From positions 124,001-188,000 of the forward strand of contig BDSI01000151.1 in assembly GCA_003117195.1 (NCBI GenBank): DNA of 64,000 nucleotides. The letters are read 5' to 3'. Position numbers and translations under genes: made by a program. Origin of the DNA: Eudorina sp. 2006-703-Eu-15 (Eukaryota; Chlorophyta; Chlorophyceae; Chlamydomonadales; Volvocaceae). Positions 47,701-64,000 of this stretch are shown here, piece after piece (positions within the stretch are counted from its first letter, which is position 1; each line of letters starts with the position of its first letter). The notes below the pieces were generated by a model. It was not told where the DNA came from. It worked only from the letters and a program-made list of their open reading frames with translations, and did not search any database.

Positions 47701-49945
47701 CCCACAGACGCGGCCATCGGAAGCAAGTGCATCGATGCTGTCCGGCCCTGGAACGCTACCAGGGTTCCCGCCAGCTCTCCCGCCGGCTCTCCCGCCGGCT
47801 CTCCCGCCGGCTCTCCTCACCTTTTGCCCCAATCGTACGGCGACGGGGACTGGGAATTATCTCTTCGGTGAAGCGACGCAACGCGCCCCACCCGCCCACC
47901 CGGCCGCCCTCCCCTTCCCCCTCACCTCAGTGACCATGTCCCCCACCAGCACCACCATGTATTCGTTGGGCAGGTTGGACGCGGCGGCCCGCAGCGCTGT
48001 CACCTGCCAGCCGCGGACGGGTGTGTGTGTGTGTGTGTGTGTGAGGGTGACAACACGGCACGACGGAGGCGCACCCTGCCGTCCCCGGGCAGTCATGCGG
48101 TAGTTCCCCGCGAGGGGTCCCATGCGGGCTGTCGGGCGGCACCCCGTCCCTGAACCGTCCCGGCTGGCAGAGAAACACGGCAGGAGGACATCCTTTGTGG
48201 CCCGGGCTCAACCTCTACCTCTAACAGGACAAGCGTCGACGCATGGGCATGGGCGGACGGAAGACCCTAGAGCGCGAAAGCGCGCGGCGGATCAGCGCGG
48301 ATGCCCCTCAGCAGTCCAGCAGCGCGGAAGGTCCCGCCCGGGTCAGTGCTTGGGCGTACATGGCCGGTGCGCCGTCCCTGGAGCTCTTGACCGCACCCCG
48401 GGCCCCAGCCAGCCGACACACACCACAGCCTCCATCACGAACGCGTCTCTTTGAAGTCCACCCGCGCTGCACTCCGTTGCACTCCGCAGCTGCCGACCCT
48501 CGCACCCGCGCGCGCGCGTGTCCAAGTGCGGCCGACCCGGCCCGGCGCGTGCGGCTTACCCCGGCACGTGCGGCTTACCCCGGCACGTGCGGCCAACCCG
48601 GCCCGGCACCCCAGCGCGGCCGCCCTACCCCTACCTGGTCGAAGAAGTCCGGCGAGGCGGAATCGGGCAGCAGGTCGGTGGGCTGCCAGGAGCGCTCCGC
48701 CGACTTGAGGTACCTGGTGGCAGGTGGTGGAGAGATCAAGGAGGGGGGAGGGTCGTTCTTCAGACATATTGTGAAGGCGGCGCGGAGCATATTTGCGTCG
48801 AAGGCTCCCACTCGACAGCCGCCAAAGCAGTGGCCTTGGCTGGTGTTCAATAATGTGTCGAACATGCGGTCGTGGTTTTCCGCAGTTGCCCCCCGAGGCG
48901 CCCCTCTCCTCGTCACCCCCAGGGGTATCATTTCCCGTGCGCGGGCAGCAGAGAGGCGGTACAAACGGCGTGTGTGCCCGCATGGGTTTGATGCCATGTG
49001 CGAGGCTCTCTGTGCTGGGGTCTGTGAAACGGGTATGTGTAGTACGACATGTGTAGTACGTGATACATCCCCTTGTTCCCCCAGCACCGGACGCGCGACA
49101 GCAGTCCGCTCAGACACAGGACATGGACACGGCAACACAGCGCACCAACCATCCAACCTTCTACTTCGCACGTTCCTTATCGACAAATCCTTATTGGATG
49201 TTTTGGCCCTACTCGCCACACCTCGCCACACACCCACCTCGCTTCCCTCGGCGGCCGCGCACAGACTGCGCCATGCACCCCTGCCCCCGGGTTTATTTTT
49301 TTTTAATTTAACCCTCCCCCCCACTGTCGCCCCTCCCCGCACGCACCTTGGGAGCTCCCTGCCAGCCCAGTCGGACATGGACCTCATGACCTCCCGTCCC
49401 CTCTCGCTGAGGGAGTGCACCCTCTGTCCGCCCAGCCAGAGCACCGGCCCATCCAGACCGTGACCGTGGTAGCCGTTGCTCGCTGAGGGTGCTTCCGATG
49501 CCGCGTGCGTTGCGTCGCCGCCGGCTGCATCGGAGGGTGGGGAGCTGGTAGCGACGGGTGGGGCGGTGGACGCCGGTGCGGCGGATGCCGCGGCCGCTGC
49601 AGAGACCCCCGGGGGTCGGACGCCGGGGGGCAGGATGAGGCCGCTGGGCGCTGTTGGGCGGGGCGCAGGGCCCGCGGATGCGCCGCTGAGGATGCGGGCT
49701 GCAATGGGACTTAGGGGTGCAGAGGCTGAAGAAGGAGGGTTGGGAGCTCCGCTGCCGGCGTTTGGGCCTGAGCCCGCGAGCGCGCGCAGCGCGAAGCTGG
49801 CGGAGGCTGGGCTGTGCGTTACGGGGCAAGCGCTCCACTGGTGGGCTGGCCGGCGCAGCGGCCGGGTCGCGTGCTTCATAACTCGGCCACTGGTTGAGTT
49901 CTGAGAGGCAGTTGCTTGCGCGGTCCGCTGATATGCTCCCAGCAT
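44720..49945 (-). CDS. FAB2: Plastid stearoyl-ACP 9-desaturase (acyl-ACP desaturase)
   Basis: This soluble di-iron enzyme of the chloroplast stroma inserts the delta-9 double bond into stearoyl-ACP, using ferredoxin and O2. Eight exons: 49945-49347, 48713-48635, 48003-47926, 47382-47222, 46965-46857, 46445-46248, 45750-45541, 44860-44720. All phases close (524 aa from this Met). Iron ligands are visible: GDMVTEE near 250, the first EXXH at 290-293 ([11 protein letters not shown]) and the second at 376-379 ([11 protein letters not shown]). Other family blocks are [78 protein letters not shown] and the C-terminal FSWIF. The first 170 or so residues are Ala/Ser/Pro/Arg-rich, consistent with a transit peptide plus a long linker; the total exceeds the usual roughly 400 aa. 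Other in-frame starts are 50074 and 49879. An intron near 45755-45860 holds repeats right at an acceptor. Confidence 0.94.
45755..45860. repeat. Intronic dispersed motif, copy 5: three 40-bp units next to an acceptor
   Basis: Three tandem, imperfect units combine GGAAATTGGTAGACAGCCGA with a GAGAGGAGGGG stretch. The first unit merges into the acceptor of FAB2 exon 7. On the transcript strand each unit is a pyrimidine tract plus TCTACCAATTTCC. Confidence 0.8.
48020..48043 (+). repeat. (GT)n microsatellite in FAB2 intron
   Basis: About 11 GT units just upstream, on the coding strand, of FAB2 exon 3. Confidence 0.9.
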
Positions 49946-51188
49946 TAGGGCTGAGCGCGGCAAGGTCACGCGCGTGCGCAAGCCCCTCGTAAGTAGAACC
50001 TGCTTTGCACAAAAAGCATCCCGCATTTCATAATGAACATTGTCGTGCGCGGCATTGAAAGTCGCCGTTCGCAAGGTATTTAGATGGACGGAAGGTGCAA
50101 GAAGAGCAGCGCGCGTGCAGAATACAGTTCAGAAGATATAAACAAAAGCAAAGCCATGCATGTATCAACGCCCGCTCATCAGGAAACGCCCTCGCGTAAC
50201 GCTGCAGGCCGCCAGTTCGACCACCATAGAAGATCGGACGGAAGGCAAACCACTTGACCCTCGAATGCAGCCATACCTTTTCGACCAGAGCGTGTGATCG
50301 TCAAGCTTGCGAATAGGAAACGAACGGAAGAAATAAGTTCGATACTCAGTAAAAACACACCATCAAGCGTTTACAGTCAACAACGTGAACTGGGTCCAGA
50401 CAACGATAGGAAATAGTACTCTGTAAATATTTATATAGTACACACTGTAACGCTCGAATAGTGATAGCCAAGCCAGTTGCGAGTAAGAGGTCGCCTTCGT
50501 ACGGCGCCCCGTTGGTAGGAGTACTGGCGTGATGGTACACAACTGTCCGAGTCTCCAGCTGTCTCTCGCCTTCCTTAGGTCTCGAGAGATGTTTTGACAC
50601 AAGAACTTACATGGACCAGGGCCAGCGCTTCGCGCCAAGAGATGTTTCAATTCGCGGATAGCGGCCGTGGACAATCTACAGCATGGCATGTATCATAAAA
50701 AGCACAAGGCATAACAAAATTGTTGCGCTGGCGCTTGGCCGGTTTGGCCTAGGCGCGCTTTGGCTCTGAGTGCGCAACCACTTCGGACATACCCTTAGCT
50801 CCTTACCTGTCACTACACTGGCTGACTGGCGCGCCGCCAGCGCGTGTTGCTGGGCATGAGGCAAGTGTATTGGATGTATCGATGTGAGCCTCTGCGTCGC
50901 AGACACACTGATGTACCTGTATCCTGCGGCCGTAAACCCCACGCAAAAATGGACTTCATTGCCATGGTGTTGCCGCCTCGCTGTTTTCTGGAACTGCGTT
51001 GCAAAGGACTGTCACTGAGGTTTGAAAACCGTGGTACACAACCGATAACCGTCAACCGACAGCCGCATTCCGACCGTCATGCAGACTTCGGCCACAGTCT
51101 TGCGGACATCCGCACAAACGCACCTATGTCATTCTAAACCCAGCAACTTATTTCCCTGTTCCGCAAGCTTTATCACACGTCAAACCTT
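49946..51188. promoter_or_regulatory. Shared intergenic region between divergent FAB2 and the FAD monooxygenase
   Basis: The two genes point away from each other across about 1.2 kb that has no convincing exon and is less GC-rich than either gene. It must contain both promoters, but I see no specific element I would name. If FAB2 starts at 50074 the region is slightly shorter. Confidence 0.4.
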
Positions 51189-58629
<7,441 letters not shown>

Positions 58630-58779
58630 CTAGTCGCCCACAAATAGCGACAAAGAACAAACCAAAGAACATAAACCGACGTTGACAACCGGGCGGCGGT
58701 GCATGCATAATTGCGTGGAGCGCCGATGCTTCTTGCCGACGAAGTTTGGGACATGGGGAGTCAGTTTGTGACTGGGAAC

Positions 58780-59220
58780 GGGGAGTGGGTAATGGCGCGC
58801 TGGCCGCCTTGGCGCCCAGGTGGGACGCCCTCACAGCGCCATGCGCCACCGCGGGGGCGGTGGTGGCCACCTGGTGGGCCGCCGCCCGGGCCGTCTCCGC
58901 GACCAACTGGAAGTCCTCCAGGTAGGGCCGGGGGTCTTGGAGCTGGGGTCCCGGGGGTGAGGGCCACGGCGCGGCCGGAGGGAAGGCGGAGGGCGATTGA
59001 CAAAGGAGGACGATTTGGGTGGGGTAGGTGGGGTAGGTGGGTGGCGCGAGCGGCGGATTGGAATAGCGTTGACAACCCGACGTAACACCATTCACCGAGT
59101 ACGCGTCCAGAGGTGGAGACACGGGTTGCGGCGGCTGCGGCGGGGTGTCAGCCCCGGAGACGGGGCCGTCGGTGTCACCCAGGCGGGGTCCGAGTCGGTC
59201 CCAGTCGGTCCCAGTCGGGC
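58780..59220 (-). CDS. Possible two-exon fragment of an unknown gene (weak)
   Basis: Two protein-like segments join in phase 0. One (about 59220-59097) ends PPQPVSPPLDAYS at a GTGAAT donor. The other (58950 downward) starts at a CCCCAG acceptor with LQDPRPYLEDFQLVAETARA and continues AAHQVATTAPAVAHGAVRAS, a helical Ala-rich pattern. No start, stop or family could be fixed, so it may be chance. Confidence 0.2.
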
Positions 59221-59638
59221 AGGGGGCTGTGACGGGTAGCGCGGGATGGCTGCAGCGTCAGGCGAATGGGTGTCTCGATGGCGCCCTATTGTCTCGGAAC
59301 GTCTTGGAATATCCTTTGATGAGGTCCATAAGAGGAGTTTGATGAGGTCCATAAGAGGAGTGTGCATGAAACGGCCGGGAGTGCGTTCGTCGGCGGGAGG
59401 TGTGTGCATGTGACGGGCTGTATGATGGGCCGTATGATGGCGCGCTTTACCTCGCGTTTCCCTCCAACCTGCCTACCTCCCCGTCCCTAGTGGCCCCTTG
59501 CCTGCTTGAGCAATATGCGGCGCATGGCGTACGGCATCCGAGGGAAGCACGTCAGCAGATGTAGCGGCGACCCCGGCAGGAAGGGAATGTGGGCGACCGA
59601 TGGCCACGAAGTGCAGGCGGGGTCTTGTGTTTTTTAAG

Positions 59639-59704
59639 CCGCAGCCGAAGTCGCCAACAGCCGCAGCCGAAGTCGCCAACAGCCGCAGCCGAAGTCGCCA
59701 CCAG
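59639..59704 (+). repeat. 22-bp minisatellite, 3 copies
   Basis: Three tandem units of CCGCAGCCGAAGTCGCCAAC plus AG. Confidence 0.92.
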
Positions 59705-60035
59705 GCGACATGCGCTTCACCGCGCCAGCAGCGCCCCGTGACACCACCTAGGGCCGCCGCTCGTCCGCTCACAGACAGTCCTGTGCGACCACGACCCTGC
59801 AGCCTGCAACCCCACATCACATGATCCGACTCAACTCGACGCGAGCCGTTCGACGGACGTGAACTGACAATTATTCGGGCAGTCCTCGTCCAGACGTAAA
59901 CAAAGGAAATTACGGTAGTGACGCACCAGGCTTCGCCTCCGTATGGTTTATAGCCGCCACGATAGGCCACAACCGCGCCGCAGAGCCGGCGCCCACTGCG
60001 CTCACCACAAACACAGGACATTACGGACAGACTGA

Positions 60036-60064
60036 CAAACAAACAAACAAACAAACAAACAAAC
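60036..60064 (+). repeat. (CAAA)n microsatellite
   Basis: About seven perfect CAAA units. Confidence 0.95.
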
Positions 60065-60934
60065 CGACCCGCGGGATGTGGGCGGCACCACAGGTGCGGG
60101 AGACACGAGGGCCGGTCCCTCTCCCGCCGCCACAGCCGACCCCACCACAGCATTCCGCGATAAAGAATTGTTTAGTGCACTTTGATCTTCTGTCTCGTCA
60201 CTCCTATCCGTTGAAATCTCGTAACCCTGGGGCCTCCGCTGCTGCTCGCCTCGAATGCCGAGGCGACACGGCCCCGCCCCCTCGTCCGCCGCATGCGCCG
60301 CTGTGCTCACCCACGCCCGCTGGAGACGGCGGCGCCGGTTGGGCCGCTGCGTCGCACGCAGCTTCACTCTCGCGCGGGTGCGGCTGTCCCCCCAAAGCCC
60401 GCGCACTCCCCAGCTCGCGCACCCGCCTGGCCCAGCTAACCGGTGCGGCGGCTGTCCTGACCATCGCGCTCATAGGGCAGGGGGACGGGACGTCGCCGCG
60501 AGGTACCTCAATCTCCCTCCCGTTGCACACGAAATCCATCTGGGGTTTGGTATCATGGGGAAGCGGGTCCTCCATGCCGCGCGCCTTCCAGAGTGCCCAC
60601 CCTACCATCTGACCCGAAACGTGCACAGCGACAAGTGTACATACCACAGCAAGTGAACAAGTTGCACAGCAATGGAGCGGGCCCCCATGGCGCGTGGCCA
60701 ACGCGCCGTACTTGTGCGGCACCGCACACACGTGACACACCTGTCGTACAACGCACGTTACGATGAGGGCAGGGCCCCGGACAAGCTCCACACCCCCCCC
60801 CGCTACGCACAGCGTCAATCGATCGACACGCATCAGCATCTCCCTGTCCCCTGCCCAAACCCCAACTCTCCACGACATGCTAGGACTGCTCTCAAACAAG
60901 ACGACGGCTGTATGAGCCGCGAGCGGCTGATGCC

Positions 60935-60981
60935 GTTGCTACTGCTGCTGCTACTGCTACTGCTGCTGCTGCTGCTGCTGT
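60935..60981 (+). repeat. CTG/CTA-rich trinucleotide run
   Basis: About 15 CTG or CTA triplets in a row in the convergent intergenic region. Confidence 0.9.
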
Positions 60982-61358
60982 TGTGTGAACCGGTGGCTCC
61001 TGTTGTCCGCCGAACAGCATGCACCGGAGCCCACGCCCGCGGCCACCGGGGGCGCAGCCGGCTCCTCCAACTACCACCCCGCACACGTGGCACACACTTC
61101 ACAATTTGATCATGTGGCGTACCCCTCCTGGGCCCCGCCGCCAGGTGCCCGCCGGGTGCCGTCCGGACGCGCCCATGCGGCCCCGCGACGTGGAGCGGGC
61201 GGGGCCTTGCCGTCGCGCTCACAGCGGCTCCCCAACAGCGGTCCCACCACCCACCCACCCACCCATTTGTCGCCGGTCTGGGTGTGTATTTGCATTTTCA
61301 TTGGTAACCGCCCCACCCATCCGCCCCCAGGAGGAAGGGGGTTTGGGGGTCGTCCTCC

Positions 61359-61555
61359 TCAATGCGTCGAGTTGAAGAGCTGGTCGCCTGCGCGCCACTC
61401 CTGGGTCGAGCTGCCGCTGCCGTACACGTAGCGGAAGATGGACGCGTAGTCCTGGTCGCCCATGCCCTCCTCCACCACCTGAAGCAGCGGCAGCAACAGG
61501 AGCAGGCGCAGCAACATGAGCAGGCGCAGCAACAGGAGCAGGCGCAGCAACAGGT

Positions 61556-61609
<54 letters not shown>

Positions 61610-63952
61610 GCCAGTGGGCGCGGTTGCGGCGTCCGCGAACATCGATGAAGAGCGCACTGCACCTCGGCACCGCATGGCATGGCGGCAAGACAGCTCGGTT
61701 CGATGCCGTACTATGGTGTCCTCTCCCTTAATCAACGGCACTTGCACGACAAGCAGGGCCCCCGCCTCCTGCCGGCCACGTTCGCCCACCGCGCGCCGGA
61801 CCACCGGACCGCCACCGCCTCCCTCTGCGCGCACCCACTGCCTCCCCCCACACATGCACACGTCTCTCGAAAGCACGCACGCCCCTCTGAAATTGGAGCG
61901 GAGTGCTTCGGTGGTCTCCCCGATCGATGGGCAAGGGGGTAGCTGCCCCGGCGCGATTTGTAACAATACACACACATGGCCAGCGCGGGCCGGCCCTGAA
62001 CCAGCCGCAAGCGGGGGTATGAGACAGCGAGGAAAAGGGCTTTTAGGTGGAGCTGGGTACTTGAGTAGCTGAGCCAGACTACAGGCTCGGACACCTTCAA
62101 ACGAAGTGCCTGGCGGGAACCTCTGGAGGGGACGGCGGCTTTTGCACTGACAGGGGACACATCTCCGAGCTGCTCAGGAACGCGCCCCGGGTGCTGCAAG
62201 GACTTGAGGAGGTTGAACCGCGGGCTGCGTCGCCCGGTTTTGCGCTTGGCGGGAAACCCTGGAGGGAAAGAACCAGGTGCTGCAAGGATTTGAGGGAGGG
62301 CAGCCCACCGACGCCCGCGAGGCAACGGTGCTGCATGGGCCCCAGTCGGAGACGAGACCACTGCCATGTCAAGCCAGATATGTAACAAAAACACACACAC
62401 ACGGTCGGGTGTGTTTCTTATCTAAACTAACACGCACTACCATCTGGGTTGTCGGTAATTCGGGTTTCGGGTTCCGTTTATTCCGGGCGTCATTTACTTC
62501 CGTCGCCTACATCGCCTGTGACGCTGGACTTCGCCTCTCGCGGCTCAGCTCTCTTTCACCCACACACGCAGCGGCCGCACCTTGGTGTACAGCTGCAGCG
62601 TGTTCCTGCACACGGGCACCGGCGAGTGGCTCTTCTCCGCCGCCCCCAGCGCCATCAGAAGGTGCTCCACCACCTGGTGGGACCGCATGCCGCCGCGGTA
62701 GCCCTGGGGAGAAGGGGTAGGGAGGGGGGGGACGGGGAAGGGGGAGGGCGAGTGGGTGCGCGTCAGGGAGGGCAGGCAGGGAGGCAGGCAGGAAGGAACC
62801 ACAGGATGCAGGCAGGGCAGGGAGGGCCGCGACGTACGTACTGTTGTGTGTGCATACCGTGTGACTCCAGTATGAGAAACTATCAAGGCGAGAACCGATT
62901 TGCGGGCAATGACGAGGATCCAGCGAATCGGGGGAGCCAACCAAGTGCGTGTGTGGGACATGACACGATGCAAAGGGGGGTGAGTGGGTGGGAACAGGTG
63001 CGGTAGGGGACAGGTGCGATTCAGCAAAGAGGGAGCTGTACGGCGCCGGCAAAGGATTGCACGGCCCTGGAGCTATCCTGGGGAGTGTTCCTCGGGGAGC
63101 CGGAGCCCCGCCGCCCTCCTTCCCACGTCCCTCTTCCAGCGGCACACTGCAGCAACTAGCAGCAGCACACCGCAGCAAAATGCAGCAGCACCAAAAAACA
63201 ACGCCGCAGGCACGGCGCTGCTGCCCGTCTGAGGGAAGGGTCCAGTCCCGCCGCACGAATTGCCCTGGCTCACGTGGCTGGCGGGCGCATCCGGCGTGAT
63301 GCCCGGCACCGGGTTGTACTCCTGCGACACCCAGCTGCGGCCGCTGCCGGAGTTCAGCACGCGGGTCATGACCCATGGGTCAACACCCAGCCGCCGGGCG
63401 AGTGCGAGGGCCTCCGCGGTCGCAGCCATCGTGGCGGCCTGCGTTGAGGGGCAGCAGAGGGGCGGGCATGAGGGCTTGTTTGTCTGACCGCCATGAGTAG
63501 TGCAGTCACCGGAGGGAAGGGTGATGCAGGGAAGCAGTCCGGTGACCCAAAACCCTAGAGCCTGACCCCACCCCACCCCCCTACCCCCCTACCCCACTCC
63601 ACCCACCCCACCCCCCTACCCCACTCCACCCACCCCACCCCCCTACCCCACTCCACCCACCCCACCCCCCTACCCCACTCCACCCACCCCACCCCCCTAC
63701 CCCACTCCACCCACCCCACCCCCCCACCCCCCTACCCCACCCCACCCCCCCACCCCCCCACCCCCCTACCCCACTCCACCCACCCCACCGCACCCCCGGC
63801 CCCACGCACCTGCACCATGGTGTTGCACAGCCGGGCCGCCTGTGCGTCCCCCGAGTCCCCGCACCATATGACCCGGGTGCCCATGGTCAGCAGCAGCGGC
63901 TCCACCACCGGCAGGGCCGCCTCCTCGCCGCCCACCAGGAAAGACAGCGTGC
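61359..63952 (-). CDS. HIBADH: 3-hydroxyisobutyrate dehydrogenase, C-terminal exons (5' end beyond right edge)
   Basis: The enzyme oxidises 3-hydroxyisobutyrate to methylmalonate semialdehyde with NAD+ in mitochondrial valine breakdown. Four exons with closing phases: 63952-63810, 63438-63274, 62703-62581 and 61478-61359 (stop TGA). The first visible exon gives LSFLVGGEEAALPVVEPLLL and TMGTRVIWCGDSGDAQAARL then CNTMVQ. This is the end of the NAD-binding domain and the start of the helical C-terminal domain (family 'G.aG.gqaaKicNN'; here the usual Lys position reads Arg). Exon 2 has EALALARRLGVDPWVMTRVL and SGRSWVSQEYNPVPG, a hallmark of this family. The last exon ends VVEEGMGDQDYASIFRYVYG plus a tail of about 19 residues. 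The N-terminal Rossmann GxGxxG part and any mitochondrial presequence lie outside the window. Confidence 0.92.
61557..61607 (+). repeat. (CAG)n microsatellite in HIBADH intron
   Basis: About 17 CAG units (CTG on the transcript strand), flanked by GGCGCAGCAACAGGAGCA-type imperfect 15-bp units, about 80 nt upstream of the acceptor of the last exon. Confidence 0.95.
61960..62402 (-). mobile_element. Dispersed non-coding element, copy B (intron of HIBADH)
   Basis: On the minus strand it shares with copy A a GT run followed by GTTACATATCTG (about 62402-62372) and a 40-nt core at 62218-62179 with one mismatch. A second diverged copy of the GTGCTGCAAGGATTTGAGG core lies at about 62275-62297. It has no coding capacity. 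Confidence 0.45.
63567..63790 (+). repeat. 27-bp C-rich minisatellite in HIBADH intron
   Basis: Tandem units containing CTACCCCACTCCACCCACCC, with landmarks at 63616, 63643 and 63670. On the transcript strand this is G-rich. Confidence 0.92.
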
Positions 63953-64000
63953 CTGCGGGGACCGCGGGACCGGGGACGGGGATGGGCGACGGGGGGAAAT

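Larger units (their letters stand above)
58630..61358. other. Region between two convergent genes; repeats and weak coding signals
   Basis: It holds the 3' flanks of the monooxygenase (plus) and 3-hydroxyisobutyrate dehydrogenase (minus). Apart from the weak minus-strand fragment at 58780-59220 listed separately, I see no gene. A minus-strand frame near 60540-60210 (start MDFVCNGREIEVPRGDVPS) is open but unrecognised. Confidence 0.4.

Noticed and set aside
48575..50074. Single 499-residue frame as the whole FAB2 start exon
   Set aside because: Past 49347 it runs through a clear GTGCGT donor into intron. The desaturase sequence resumes in phase only after splicing to 48713.

Overview
The window looks like nuclear DNA of a chlamydomonadalean (volvocine-type) green alga. 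It is GC-rich and gene-sparse. Its genes are broken into many short exons by introns with GT(G/A)AGT-like donors and pyrimidine-rich tracts before CAG acceptors. The proteins carry Ala/Ser/Gly-rich insertions, one of them is a plastid-type acyl-ACP desaturase, and simple repeats are everywhere. All gene models below were spliced by eye. In the four best models the exon phases close exactly, which is strong internal support.

Layout. (1) 1-1494, minus: the N-terminal part of a BTB-BACK protein that runs off the left edge. (2) 3626-15749, minus: a complete 18-exon gene for the tri-snRNP splicing factor PRP6/PRPF6 (945 aa). (3) 15750-17868: no gene recognised. (4) 17869-21154, plus: the 3' five exons of an unrecognised protein with Gly/Tyr/Pro repeats, two trefoil-like Cys-containing segments and a very long Asp/Glu/Gln insert. 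(5) About 23048-38731: a 15.7 kb satellite array of about 56 monomers of about 279 bp, with nested higher-order repeats. Within it a 28-bp core segment is present in both orientations. The array ends in a 9-bp repeat block and then a 39-bp repeat block. (6) 39.5-44.7 kb: a relatively AT-rich, gene-poor stretch with minisatellites. (7) 44720-49945, minus: plastid stearoyl-ACP desaturase (FAB2), 8 exons. (8) 51189-58629, plus: an 11-exon FAD-dependent aromatic-ring-hydroxylase-type monooxygenase (about 1175 aa), divergent from FAB2. (9) 58.6-61.4 kb: only weak coding signals. (10) 61359-63952, minus: the C-terminal four exons of mitochondrial-type 3-hydroxyisobutyrate dehydrogenase, whose 5' end lies beyond the right edge.

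The genes do not form a pathway; they are independent housekeeping or metabolic genes (splicing, fatty-acid desaturation, valine breakdown, flavin oxygenation) around a satellite block. The most unusual items are the internally inverted satellite monomers, the short motif repeated beside splice sites in introns of three different genes, and a pair of related dispersed elements in introns of two genes. I recognised no rRNA, tRNA, CRISPR array or intact autonomous transposon.
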